Positions 36,055 through 44,652 of a stretch of DNA of 64,000 bases are shown here, in pieces. A model generated the notes under the pieces. That model had not been told where the DNA came from, did not search any database, and worked only from the letters and a program-made list of their open reading frames with translations. The position numbers were made by a program, and so were the translations under genes. Source of the DNA: Couchioplanes azureus (GTDB lineage Bacteria; Actinomycetota; Actinomycetes; Mycobacteriales; Micromonosporaceae); contig NZ_BMQY01000004.1 of NCBI RefSeq assembly GCF_014648355.1, positions 581,571 through 645,570 of the forward strand. Reading direction: 5' to 3'. Every line of letters starts with the position of its first letter. The first letter of the stretch is position 1.

Positions 36055-38127
36055 CTATTGTTTCGACGCTTGTCGATATTCGCTGTGCTCGCAGGACACC
36101 GCCGGCGGGGAGGGGCGGCGGCTCCGGCCGCCTCCCGCCGCGCTCTTGTGGGCGTACAGGTCGGCGTCGGCGTGCGTGTACAGCGCGTCGAAGTCCTCGC
36201 CGTGCTCGCCCAGGACGGCGGTGCCGATGCTCGCGCCGATCCGCGGCGAGATCGCCGACCGCAGCGCGGCCGCGGCCTGCGCCACGTCCGGCGCGTCGTG
36301 CGAGGTGAGCAGGACGACGAACTCGTCGCCGCCGAGGCGCCCGACGACGTCGTGCGAGTGCAGGTTGTCCTTCAGGACGGTGGCCACCCACACCAGCAGC
36401 TCGTCCCCCGCGGCGTGCCCGCGCGAGTCGTTGACCTGCTTGAAACCGTCGAGGTCGATCAGCAGCAGCGCCAGCGCCCGGTGGTGGCGCTGGGCGTGCG
36501 ACAGCTCGGCGGTGAAGCGCTCGGTGAACCCCCGCCGGTTGAGGGCCGAGGTCAGCGCGTCGGTCTGGGACAGCTCGCTCAGCCGGCGGCGCTGCCGTGC
36601 GGCCTCCTCGGCCTTGGTCGCGCACACCGCCGTGACCGCCAGCGCGCCGGTCAGGTGGGTCAGGGCGAACCAGATGCCCGGCGAGCCGACGAAGACCGCG
36701 ATGCCGAGGTATCCGACCGCGATCGCGGCGATCAGCGGGCGCCCCAGGCGCGGCGTCGTCATGACGACGAACGGCATCGGCGCGAACAGGCCGAAGGCGA
36801 GGGGGCTGCCCACCCCGCCGTCCAGGGCCACCACCGCCAGGGCGATGGCGAACTCGAGTGCCGTGGCCGCCATCACGATGGGCCCCGCGGCGGCGAGCCG
36901 GCTCAGGGGGGTCGCCAGCCCCCGAACCACCGCGCCGACGGCGATCGCGATCACCAGCAGCACACCCAGGGCCAGCCGGTGCGGATGACCGGCGGCGAAC
37001 ACCAGGACCCACACCAGGCCGACGAACGGGTCGGCCATGCCCAGCAGGCCGCCGGCGGCGATGGCCCGGCGGCGGCGCTCCAGCGGTGAGACGGTCGCCC
37101 GCACCGGCGCGGACGGCACACCGAGCACGCGGGAGACCGCCTCGGCGGCCGGCACCTCCCGGTGGCGCCGGGCCTTGTCCTGGTAGACCCGCTCGTCGGC
37201 GAGGTGCTTGAGCTCCTCGACGGTCGTCGCCTCGGCCGGGTAGCAGGCGTAGCCGATGCTGGCCGACGCGGTCCCGTCGAGGGCCGCGTACAGCCGGGAC
37301 ACCACGACCTCGGCGCCCGCGGCGTCGATCCCGCTGAGCACCGCGGCGAACTCGTCGCCGCCCACCCGGCCGACCGCGTCGTGGGCCCGCAGCTGGTCGG
37401 TCAGCGTCCGGCCGGTGAAGGCCAGCAGGTCGTCGCCGGCGCGGTGGCCGTAGGTGTCGTTGATCGCCTTGAAGGAGTCCAGGTCGATCAGCAGCAGCAC
37501 GGCCGGCTCGCCCGTGCGCTCGGCCTCCGCGAGCTCCCCGGCGAGGCGCTCGTCGAACCCGCGCCGGTTGAGGCACTGGGTGAGCGGGTCGATCCGGGAC
37601 TGCTCGGCCAGCCGGCGCCGCAGCGACGCCATGGCGCCGGCGTAGCGCAGGCAGGCGAAGGCCACCCAGGCGATGCCGGCGGTGTAGATGGCCGCGTACC
37701 CCGGCGGCGCCGGTCCCCCGGTCAGCACCACCACCCAGTAGGCGACGGCGCTGAACGCCCCGGTGACCACGAACGCGCGCGGCGGCATCGTGACGGCGAA
37801 GAGCATGACGGCGAACGGCAGCAGCCCGCCCATGGTGCTGAACACGCCGCCGTCGAGCCAGGCCAGGGCGGCGTACGCCTCCACGGTCGCGACCAGGGTG
37901 GTGAGCTGCACCACCCGGCGCAGGCGGGACCGGGCGATCAGCCGCGCGGCGGCCGCGGTGAGCACGGAGACGCCCAGCAGCACGGCGACCACGACCGCCA
38001 TCGCCGGGTGGTGCTCGCCCGGCCAGGTGCTCACCAGGTACGGCACGCAGAGCAGGGGTACCACACCGGCGCGCAGCGCGCTGTTCCGCACCGCCCGGAC
38101 GCGGGCGTGCGGAAGCGGGCTCGGCAT
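36055..38127 (-). CDS. Duplicated membrane-GGDEF protein (TM-GGDEF-TM-GGDEF)
   Basis: 690 aa from ATG 38127 (GAAGGGAT upstream; 38166 gives a slightly longer alternative). Two complete sensor-cyclase units are fused: about six membrane helices, GGDEF1 (RIDPLTQCLNRRGFDERL, RVGGDEFAAVL), then a second group of helices and GGDEF2 (TDALTSALNRRGFTERF, RLGGDEFVVLL). Both active sites are intact. GGDEF1 keeps an RxxD inhibitory site (RAHD, five residues upstream); GGDEF2 has HSHD instead. Diguanylate cyclases act as GGDEF dimers, so this chain could be an intramolecular dimer. No EAL domain is present. Confidence 0.9.
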   Translation of the reverse strand: MPSPLPHARVRAVRNSALRAGVVPLLCVPYLVSTWPGEHHPAMAVVVAVLLGVSVLTAAAARLIARSRLRRVVQLTTLVATVEAYAALAWLDGGVFSTMGGLLPFAVMLFAVTMPPRAFVVTGAFSAVAYWVVVLTGGPAPPGYAAIYTAGIAWVAFACLRYAGAMASLRRRLAEQSRIDPLTQCLNRRGFDERLAGELAEAERTGEPAVLLLIDLDSFKAINDTYGHRAGDDLLAFTGRTLTDQLRAHDAVGRVGGDEFAAVLSGIDAAGAEVVVSRLYAALDGTASASIGYACYPAEATTVEELKHLADERVYQDKARRHREVPAAEAVSRVLGVPSAPVRATVSPLERRRRAIAAGGLLGMADPFVGLVWVLVFAAGHPHRLALGVLLVIAIAVGAVVRGLATPLSRLAAAGPIVMAATALEFAIALAVVALDGGVGSPLAFGLFAPMPFVVMTTPRLGRPLIAAIAVGYLGIAVFVGSPGIWFALTHLTGALAVTAVCATKAEEAARQRRRLSELSQTDALTSALNRRGFTERFTAELSHAQRHHRALALLLIDLDGFKQVNDSRGHAAGDELLVWVATVLKDNLHSHDVVGRLGGDEFVVLLTSHDAPDVAQAAAALRSAISPRIGASIGTAVLGEHGEDFDALYTHADADLYAHKSAAGGGRSRRPSPPAVSCEHSEYRQASKQ

Positions 38128-38292
38128 GGCGACGATCCCTTCGGCACGGCGGTCGGACGGCGGCATCTCCTCCCATCGGCAGCCCGGGGCCCGAGGTGAG
38201 GAGGCGCCGGAGCAACCCGAGGTTTACGTTCCGCAGGTCGGCATGCTGGGATCGACATCGACGTCACGCCCCATCTGTCGAGGAGACCACGC

Positions 38293-39840
38293 ATGCTCAA
38301 CCTCTCCGTCCTCCTGGAGGACAGCGCACGGCACTATCCGGAGCGCGCGGCGGTCGTCCTGGGCGACCAGCGGCTGTCGTACGCGCAGGTGAACGCCGCC
38401 GCCAACCAGGTCGCCGACCTGCTCGTCAGCCGGGGCATCCGGCCGGGCGACAAGGTGGCGCTGTCCTGCCCGAACCTGCCCTACTTCCCGATCGTGTACT
38501 ACGGGATCCTCAAGGCCGGCGCGGTCGTGGTGCCCCTGAACGTCCTGCTCAAGGGCCGGGAGGTCGCCTACCACCTGGCCGACTCGCAGGCGCGCGCGTA
38601 CTTCTGCTTCGAGGGCACGGCCGAGCTGCCGATGGGCGCCGAGGGCCACGCGGGCTTCGCCGGGACGCCCGGCTGTGAGCACTTCTTCCTGATCACCGCC
38701 GACCCGGCCGCGCCGTCGCCGATCGAGGGCGCCGAGACGCTGGGACGGGCCCTCGCCGGCCGGTCGCCGGTCTTCGAGACGGTTCTGGCCGCCGAGACGG
38801 ACCCGGCCGTGATCCTCTACACCAGCGGCACGACCGGGCAGGCCAAGGGCGCCGAACTCAGTCACTCCAACCTCGTGCTCAACGCGCTCACCTGCAACCG
38901 GCTGTTCGGCACCCAGCCCGGCACCGACACCCACCTGCTGGTGCTGCCGCTGTTCCACTCGTTCGGCTCGACGGTGAACATGAACGCCGGCTTCGCCTCG
39001 GCGTCGACGCTGGTGCTCATGCCGCGCTTCGACGCCGCCGGGGCGGTCCAGCTCCTGCAGAAGGAGGACGTCACGTTCTTCGCGGGCGTCCCGACGATGT
39101 ACTGGGGGCTGTTGAACGCCCTGACCGAGGACGTGGACGTCGAGCGCATCGCCCGCACCATGCGCGTCGCGGTCAGCGGCGGCTCCAGCCTGCCGGTGGA
39201 GATCATCAAGGAGGTCAAGGCCCGCTTCGGGGTGCAGATCCTGGAGGGGTACGGCCTCAGCGAGACCTCGCCGGTGGCCACCTTCAGCGACCCGGACAGC
39301 GAGCCGCGCCCCGGCTCGATCGGCATCCCGATCTGGGGCGTCGAGGTCCGGCTCGTGGACGAGTCCTGGAACACCGTCGAGGGCGCCGACGAGATCGGCG
39401 AGATCGCCATCCGGGGCCACAACATCATGCGCGGCTACTACAACCGCCCGGAGGCCACCGCGGAGGTCATGAACAACGGCTGGTTCCGCACCGGCGACCT
39501 GGCCCGCCGCGACAAGGACGGCTTCTACTACATCGTCGACCGCGCCAAGGACATGATCATCCGGGGCGGTTTCAACGTCTACCCGCGCGAGATCGAGGAG
39601 GTTCTCATGACCCACGAGGCCGTCTCGCTCGCCGCGGTCATCGGCGTGCCGCACCCGAGTCACGGCGAGGAGATCAAGGCGTACGTCATCCGCAAGGAGG
39701 GCGCCACCGTGACCGAGGAGGAGCTCGTGGCCTGGTCGAAGGAGCAGATGGCCAGCTACAAGTACCCGCGCGTCGTCGCCTTCGTCGACTCGCTGCCGAT
39801 GACGGCCACGGGCAAGCTGCTCAAGCGGGCTCTGAGCTGA
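38293..39840 (+). CDS. Long-chain fatty acid--CoA ligase (AMP-forming)
   Basis: 515 aa; ATG 38293 preceded by GAGGAG. ANL superfamily: P-loop-like motif ILYTSGTTGQAKGAELSHSN, LEGYGLSETSPVATF, WFRTGDLARRDKDGFYYIVD and RAKDMIIRGGFNVYPREIEE, with the C-terminal Lys in ATGKLLKRAL. Activates a fatty acid as acyl-adenylate and transfers it to CoA. The length and GGFNVYP motif are those of the medium/long-chain FadD-type group. It is monocistronic; the converging EamA gene overlaps its end by 20 bp. Confidence 0.93.
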   Translation: MLNLSVLLEDSARHYPERAAVVLGDQRLSYAQVNAAANQVADLLVSRGIRPGDKVALSCPNLPYFPIVYYGILKAGAVVVPLNVLLKGREVAYHLADSQARAYFCFEGTAELPMGAEGHAGFAGTPGCEHFFLITADPAAPSPIEGAETLGRALAGRSPVFETVLAAETDPAVILYTSGTTGQAKGAELSHSNLVLNALTCNRLFGTQPGTDTHLLVLPLFHSFGSTVNMNAGFASASTLVLMPRFDAAGAVQLLQKEDVTFFAGVPTMYWGLLNALTEDVDVERIARTMRVAVSGGSSLPVEIIKEVKARFGVQILEGYGLSETSPVATFSDPDSEPRPGSIGIPIWGVEVRLVDESWNTVEGADEIGEIAIRGHNIMRGYYNRPEATAEVMNNGWFRTGDLARRDKDGFYYIVDRAKDMIIRGGFNVYPREIEEVLMTHEAVSLAAVIGVPHPSHGEEIKAYVIRKEGATVTEEELVAWSKEQMASYKYPRVVAFVDSLPMTATGKLLKRALS

Positions 39841-40741
39841 GCCCGGCCGGACGCGCCCGCGGCGGCAACCCGCGGGCGCGTCCGGGCCGGCGCGGGCGCG
39901 GCGAGAGCTGGCCGGCGACGATCGCGGCCAGCCCGAGGGCGAAACCGGCCAGCTGGACGGGGCCGAGCAGCTGGCCGAGCAGCACCGCGCCGAGCAGCGC
40001 GGCCACCATCGGCGACAGCAGGCCGAGCACGGCGACCGAGGTGACCGGCAGCGTGGTGATGCCGCGGAACCACAGGACGTAGGCGATCAGCCCACCGGGC
40101 AGGCCGAGCCACAGGTAGCCGAGCGCGGCGGGCGCGCCGACGGCCGGCGGGGCGCCCTCCACCAGCCAGGTCACCGGCACCAGGAACAGCCCGCCCGCGG
40201 CGAGCTGCCAGCCGGCGTACGCCGTCGGGCCGGCCCCGGCCGGGCGCCCCCACCGCTTGGTCAGCGTCACGCCCAGCGCCATCGCGCCGGTCCCGGCGAG
40301 ACCGGCCGCGACCCCGGCCGGGTCGAAGCCCGCGCCGGGCCCGATCACCACCAGGCCGACGCCGGCCACGCCCGCGATCCCCCAGGCCAGGCTCCAGGCC
40401 GACGGACGCTGGTGCAGCACCGCCACGGCCAGGACGGCCACGAGCAGCGGCTGCGCCGCGCCCAGGGTGGCGGCCACGCCGCCGGGCAGGCGTCCGGCGC
40501 TGACGAACAGCAGCGGCAGGAACACGCCGATGTTGAGCACCCCGAGCGCGGAGGCCTTCAGCCACCAGGTTCCCCGGGGCAGCGTACGGGTGAGCGCGAT
40601 GGCGACCAGGCCGGCCGGCAGCGCCCGCATGAGCCCCGCGAACAGCGGATGTCCCGGCGGCAGCAGCTCGGTGGTCACCACGTACGTCGTGCCCCACACC
40701 AGGGGTGCCAGGGCGGTGAGCAACGTCGTCCGGATTCTCAT
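39821..40741 (-). CDS. EamA/DMT-family metabolite exporter
   Basis: 306 aa with ten membrane segments in two EamA repeats (LTALAPLVWGTTYVVTTELL; LWFRGITTLPVTSVAVLGLL, LLSPMVAALLGAVLLGQLLG). The family exports amino acids, purines or drugs. The Arg/Pro-rich C-terminal tail includes the stem-loop at 39847-39885 and overlaps the acyl-CoA ligase by 20 bp. It is divergent from a LysR gene with a palindrome in the gap, so the LysR protein is the likely regulator. Confidence 0.92.
   Translation of the reverse strand: MRIRTTLLTALAPLVWGTTYVVTTELLPPGHPLFAGLMRALPAGLVAIALTRTLPRGTWWLKASALGVLNIGVFLPLLFVSAGRLPGGVAATLGAAQPLLVAVLAVAVLHQRPSAWSLAWGIAGVAGVGLVVIGPGAGFDPAGVAAGLAGTGAMALGVTLTKRWGRPAGAGPTAYAGWQLAAGGLFLVPVTWLVEGAPPAVGAPAALGYLWLGLPGGLIAYVLWFRGITTLPVTSVAVLGLLSPMVAALLGAVLLGQLLGPVQLAGFALGLAAIVAGQLSPRPRRPGRARGLPPRARPAGLSSEPA
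39847..39885. terminator. 16-bp stem terminator lying inside the 3' end of eamA
   Basis: Perfect arms 39847-39862 and 39870-39885 with a 7-nt loop (CGGCAAC), starting 7 bp after the acyl-CoA ligase stop. It is a natural terminator for that gene, yet its sequence is coding for the last residues of the converging EamA protein. There is no T-tract. Confidence 0.65.
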
Positions 40742-40804
40742 GCGTGCCAGCCTGGTCGTGCGGCATCAATGAGTCCAACACATCGTTGTCAGGCCAGCGA
40801 TCGT

Positions 40805-40819
40805 GATTCACGATGAATC
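40805..40819. promoter_or_regulatory. LysR-type operator adjacent to the lysR start
   Basis: GATTCA-CGA-TGAATC is a perfect 6-bp inverted repeat and contains the T-N11-A core (ATTCACGATGAAT) that LysR proteins recognise. It ends one base before the ATG at 40821 and lies 64 bp from the start of the divergent EamA gene. Confidence 0.6.
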
Positions 40820-40820
40820 G

Positions 40821-41711
40821 ATGGAACTCCAGCAGATGCGGTACGTCGTCGCGGTGGCGGAGACGAACAGCTTCACGCGGGCGGCCGAACGCTGCCTCGT
40901 CGTGCAGTCCGCCCTCAGCCACCAGATCGCCCGCCTGGAACGCGAGCTCGGCGCCCGGCTCTTCGCGCGTACCAGCCGGCGGGTGCGGCTGACGCCGGCG
41001 GGCGCGGCGTTCCTGCCGGTGGCGCGGCAGTGCCTGGACGCCGCCGAGCGCGCCACCGCCGCGGTCGCCGCCGCCGTCGGGGAGGTCCGCGGGCGGCTCA
41101 CCGTGGGCGTGATCCCCACCGTCGCGGCGGTCGACATCCCGCCCGCCCTGCACGCCTTCCACCGGCGCTACCCGCAGGTCCGGATCGGGCTGCGCGTCGG
41201 CGGCAGCGAGCAGCTCGTCGAGCAGGTCAAGGAGGGCGCGGTCGACGTGGCCTTCCTCGGTCTGCCGGTGACGGCGCGGCCGGACGGGGTCGGCAGCCGG
41301 CTGCTGGCCCACGACCGGCTGGTGGCCGTGGTCGCCCCGGAACATCCGCTGGCCGGGGAGGGCGAGGTGGATCTGGCCCGGCTGGCCACCGAGGCGTTCG
41401 TGGACCTGCCGGCGGGCACGGCCGGGCGCGCCCAGTCCGACCTCGCCTTCGCCGCCGCCGGCCTGCGCCGCGAGGTCGCCTTCGAGGTGACCACCGTGGA
41501 CATCCTCATGCTCCGGCTGATCCGGGACAGCCTCGCCGTCGCCCTGCTCCCGTCGATGTACACCCCGCACCTGACCGGCGTGGTCACCGTCGGAGTCCGG
41601 GACGCGCCCACCCGCAACGAGTACCTGGTCTGGAACCGCTCCTCGCTCACCCCGGCGGCGTCGGCCTTCCTTGCCGAGCTGAACCTCGCCGTGGCGCAGA
41701 CCCCGTCCTAG
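40821..41711 (+). CDS. LysR-family transcriptional regulator
   Basis: 296 aa from ATG 40821 (MELQQMRYVVAVAETNSF); a start at 40803 would run through the operator. Winged HTH 1-60 (FTRAAERCLVVQSALSHQIA, RLFARTSRRVRLTPAG), then a LysR substrate-binding domain (about 90-290: RLTVGVIPTVAAVDIPPALH, GAVDVAFLGLP). It presumably regulates the divergent EamA exporter. Its TAG stop and the stop of the converging DUF6518 gene share the palindrome CTAG. Confidence 0.94.
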   Translation: MELQQMRYVVAVAETNSFTRAAERCLVVQSALSHQIARLERELGARLFARTSRRVRLTPAGAAFLPVARQCLDAAERATAAVAAAVGEVRGRLTVGVIPTVAAVDIPPALHAFHRRYPQVRIGLRVGGSEQLVEQVKEGAVDVAFLGLPVTARPDGVGSRLLAHDRLVAVVAPEHPLAGEGEVDLARLATEAFVDLPAGTAGRAQSDLAFAAAGLRREVAFEVTTVDILMLRLIRDSLAVALLPSMYTPHLTGVVTVGVRDAPTRNEYLVWNRSSLTPAASAFLAELNLAVAQTPS

Positions 41712-42331
41712 CCGGGCCCGAACGCGGTGGTGATCATCAGCAGGTGTCCCGCCGCCGACAGCGGGACCGCGCAGGCCGATGCGATCACGCGGTCCCGCCA
41801 CGTCTTCGCGACCACCACGGTGACCACGACGGCGAGGACGGCGAGGACGACCGCGTAGCTCCAGATCTCGCCCGTCCGGTAGTTCGGGTCGCCGAACCGG
41901 CCCAGATCGACGGCCATCTCGGCGAGCAGGACGGCGGCGGGCAGCGCGAGGGCCGCAAGCCGCAGCCGTCCGGGGGTCCGCGCCACCACCCCGCCGGCGC
42001 CGAAGAGGACGCCGGCGACCACCGCGAGCCCCATCCACGCGAACGCGACCGTGCTCACCGCGTTCGACCAGGCGTCGTCCTGGATCAGCGCCGCCGCCAC
42101 GTAGTAGCTCGGAACGGCCACCACCAGCATCACCACCGCGGCGACGATGCCGCGCAGCAGGGTCCACCGGGTGCCGTAGGCGAACAGGAAGGCGGCCACC
42201 GCCCAGGCGGCGACGGAGTTGCCGAGCCCGCCCACCGGGAACGGCAGGTACTTGATCCAGACGAAGTCGAGGAATCCCCACAGGCAGCCCGCGACGGGGG
42301 CCGCCACGGCGACTTCGCGCATGATCTTCAT
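41708..42331 (-). CDS. DUF6518-like integral membrane protein
   Basis: 207 aa from ATG 42331 with six or so membrane helices (VAAPVAGCLWGFLDFVWIKY, WTLLRGIVAAVVMLVVAVPS, VVLAVLAVVVTVVVAKTW). It resembles actinobacterial proteins I know as DUF6518. No catalytic motif was seen. Upstream frame extension to 42745 is GC-rich and without a start signal. Function unknown. Confidence 0.75.
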   Translation of the reverse strand: MKIMREVAVAAPVAGCLWGFLDFVWIKYLPFPVGGLGNSVAAWAVAAFLFAYGTRWTLLRGIVAAVVMLVVAVPSYYVAAALIQDDAWSNAVSTVAFAWMGLAVVAGVLFGAGGVVARTPGRLRLAALALPAAVLLAEMAVDLGRFGDPNYRTGEIWSYAVVLAVLAVVVTVVVAKTWRDRVIASACAVPLSAAGHLLMITTAFGPG

Positions 42332-42504
42332 GGCGGCCGATCGTACGGTCGCCACGCTCTGCCGGCATGGGCCTGCGGACGGACTCCGGCCCGGCCCCAC
42401 CCGGCCGAAAGGCGGACCGCGGCCGCTGCGGCGAACCGGAGGAAGCGCCGAGCTCGTCGATTTGCGCCCGGGCCGGGCGGGGCGCGCGATACGGTCAGCG
42501 CGCG

Positions 42505-42945
42505 ATGAAGGACGAGCGCATCGGTACCGTGCACCGCACCCAGGTGATCGACCTGCTGAACCAGGCGCTCGCCGAGGGTCACCTGGCCGAGCCGGCCTAC
42601 GACTCCCGGATCGTGGCGGTGAGCACGGCGACGTACGCCTCCGACCTCCTCGCCCAGGTGCAGGACCTGCCGCCGCGCCTGCAGTGGGACCCGCGCAACG
42701 CGGCGCCGCCGACTCCTCCCGACGCCAGCGCCGGGCGGGGCGCACTGGCGCTCGGGCTCATCTCCGTGCCCTTCTCCTTCTGCCTGATCGGCGGGATCCT
42801 CGGGATCGTCGCCATCGTGCTGAGCACCCGCGGGCGCGGGGCGCACGGGGTGGGACCGGCGCTGATCGGGCGGGTGCTGGGCATCACGAGCGTCGTGCTG
42901 TCACTGGGCGCGCTGGCCGCGCTGATCTTCGCCGCCCGCTCCTGA
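42505..42945 (+). CDS. DUF1707 domain protein with two membrane helices
   Basis: 146 aa. The N-terminal DUF1707/SHOCT-like region (GTVHRTQVIDLLNQALAEGH, LAEPAYDSRIVAVSTATYAS) is followed by two membrane helices (LALGLISVPFSFCLIGGILG, VLGITSVVLSLGALAALIFA) of the DUF4190 type. Such proteins are common small actinobacterial membrane proteins of unknown function. The ATG lies 9 nt after TACGGT with no clear ribosome site. Its end overlaps the converging phosphatase gene by 45 bp. Confidence 0.75.
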   Translation: MKDERIGTVHRTQVIDLLNQALAEGHLAEPAYDSRIVAVSTATYASDLLAQVQDLPPRLQWDPRNAAPPTPPDASAGRGALALGLISVPFSFCLIGGILGIVAIVLSTRGRGAHGVGPALIGRVLGITSVVLSLGALAALIFAARS

Positions 42946-43731
42946 GTCTCTCCACAGGGCGCGGTGCGCCTGCCTCCACAGCTGCGGGCTGCGGGCGAAC
43001 AGCGACGTGCCCGCGCGGGGTCCCCGGATGCCGTCGGCGCCGCCGTAGGCACCGCCCGCCTCGGTGACGATCAGCGACGTCACGGCGAAGTCCCACAGCT
43101 CGCCGCGGGTCTGCACCGCGAGGTCGAGGCCGCCGCTCGCGACCAGCAGCGGGGCGTGCACGTCCCACTCGGCGGTCGTCGCGCGCTCGGCCAGCGGGGC
43201 GGCGATCCGCCGGTCGGTGTCGAGGTAGTTGGGCGGTGCCGGGACCACGCCCAGGCGGGCGCCGTCGAGCACGTCCGGGCGGCCGGCGGCCACGGTGACG
43301 CGCTGCCGGGCCGTACCGTCGAGGGCGGAGCGGAAGGCGCCGCCGCCGCGGCTCGCCCACCAGAGCGTGCCCTGCGCCGGGACCGCGGCGGCCCCGACCG
43401 CGATCTCGCCGTCCACCTCAAGGGCGACCAGCACCAGCCAGCGGTCGTCGCCCGAGACGAACTGGGCGGTGCCGTCGATCGGATCGACGATCCAGCGCCG
43501 GCGGCCGCCCGCCCCGACCTCTCCGCCCTCCTCGCCCAGCACCGCGTCGGCGGGACGGGCGGCGCGCAGGACCTCGCGGATCGCGGCCTCGGTGTCCCGG
43601 TCGGCGGCGGTGACCACGCTGCCGTCCGGCTTGCGCTCACGGGGCAGATCCGCCAGCGCGTCGAAGTGCCGCAGGGCGACGGACGCACCCGTCAGCGCGG
43701 CCCGCCGCGCCAGGTCGAGATCACTCAGCAC
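42901..43731 (-). CDS. Inositol-monophosphatase-family phosphatase
   Basis: 276 aa; GTG 43731. Lithium-sensitive phosphatase motifs are all present: LGEEGGE (metal-binding Glu), WIVDPIDGTAQF (Asp-Pro-Ile-Asp-Gly-Thr) and ELWDFAVTSLIVTEAGGAYG. Members act on inositol phosphate, histidinol phosphate, fructose-1,6-bisphosphate or 3'-phosphoadenosine 5'-phosphate (PAP). It overlaps the upstream ABC ATPase by 7 bp and is thus the last gene of the ferri-siderophore uptake operon, an unusual companion. A PAP phosphatase could recycle the by-product of carrier-protein priming (speculative). Confidence 0.88.
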   Translation of the reverse strand: MLSDLDLARRAALTGASVALRHFDALADLPRERKPDGSVVTAADRDTEAAIREVLRAARPADAVLGEEGGEVGAGGRRRWIVDPIDGTAQFVSGDDRWLVLVALEVDGEIAVGAAAVPAQGTLWWASRGGGAFRSALDGTARQRVTVAAGRPDVLDGARLGVVPAPPNYLDTDRRIAAPLAERATTAEWDVHAPLLVASGGLDLAVQTRGELWDFAVTSLIVTEAGGAYGGADGIRGPRAGTSLFARSPQLWRQAHRALWRDSGAGGEDQRGQRAQ

Positions 43732-44594
43732 GCCCCCATACTGCCCTGCCCCGCCGGGTCCCCGGCGAAGACCTCGGCGGTGGGCGGCGGTGCGACCGCG
43801 CCGGGGGACCCCTGCCGGCGCCGCGGCACGACCAGCGGCGTGCCGGTCTCCGGATCCGGGATGACCCGGCACGGCAGTCCGAAGACCTCCTCGACGAGCG
43901 CCGCCGTGACGATCCGGCCGGGGTCGCCCTGGGCGGCGATCGTCCCACCCGGCCGCATGATGATCAGGTGGCTGGCGTAGCGGCACGCCTGGTTGAGGTC
44001 GTGCAGCACGGCGACGAGCGTGTGCCCGCCCGTCTCGTGGAGGTCCGCGCAGAGGTCGAGGACCTCCACCTGGTGGGCGATGTCGAGGAAGGTGGTCGGC
44101 TCGTCCAGCAGCAGGACGGGGGTCTGCTGGGCGAGCACCATGGCGAGCCAGACCCGCTGCCGTTGACCGCCGGAGAGCTCGTCGAGCAGCCGGTCCGCCA
44201 GCGGGAGCACGCCGGTGCGCCGCATGGCCTCGGCGACGACGGACTCGTCGTCGCGGGACCACTGCCGCAGCAGGCGCTGGTGCGGGTAGCGGCCGCGGGC
44301 CACCAGGTCTCCCACGGTGATGCCGCCGGGGGCGACCGAGGTCTGCGGCAGCAGTCCCAGCCGGCGCGCGACCTCCTTGTTGCGGTAGGAAGAGATCAGC
44401 TTGCCGTCGAGGTACACCGCCCCGGTCGCCGGCTTGAGCATCCGGGCGAGCGCCTTGAGCAAGGTGGACTTGCCGCAGGCGTTGGGTCCGACGATGACGG
44501 TGAACGAGTCGTCCGGAATGCTGACGCCGAGCCCGGTCGCCACGGTGCGCCGCTCGTACGCGAGCGTCATGTTCTCCGCGCGCAGCCGGGTCAT
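43725..44594 (-). CDS. Ferric-siderophore ABC transporter ATP-binding protein (FecE/FepC type)
   Basis: 289 aa from ATG 44594. Walker A GPNACGKSTLLK, signature LSGGQRQRVWLAMVLAQQ, Walker B LLLDEPTTFLD and H-loop VAVLHDLNQA are complete. The GMITVG-like loop (APGGITVGDLVARGRYPHQR) and HDLNQACRYASHLI are those of iron-siderophore importers. It powers the two FecCD-type permeases upstream. The C-terminal 40 residues (VVPRRRQGSPGAVAPPPTAE) are a disordered extension. Confidence 0.95.
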   Translation of the reverse strand: MTRLRAENMTLAYERRTVATGLGVSIPDDSFTVIVGPNACGKSTLLKALARMLKPATGAVYLDGKLISSYRNKEVARRLGLLPQTSVAPGGITVGDLVARGRYPHQRLLRQWSRDDESVVAEAMRRTGVLPLADRLLDELSGGQRQRVWLAMVLAQQTPVLLLDEPTTFLDIAHQVEVLDLCADLHETGGHTLVAVLHDLNQACRYASHLIIMRPGGTIAAQGDPGRIVTAALVEEVFGLPCRVIPDPETGTPLVVPRRRQGSPGAVAPPPTAEVFAGDPAGQGSMGAC

Positions 44595-44652
44595 GACCGC
44601 ACCCTGGTGTCGCACATGTCGTGGTCCCTTCTGCCGTGCGGGGTCGTCGAGG

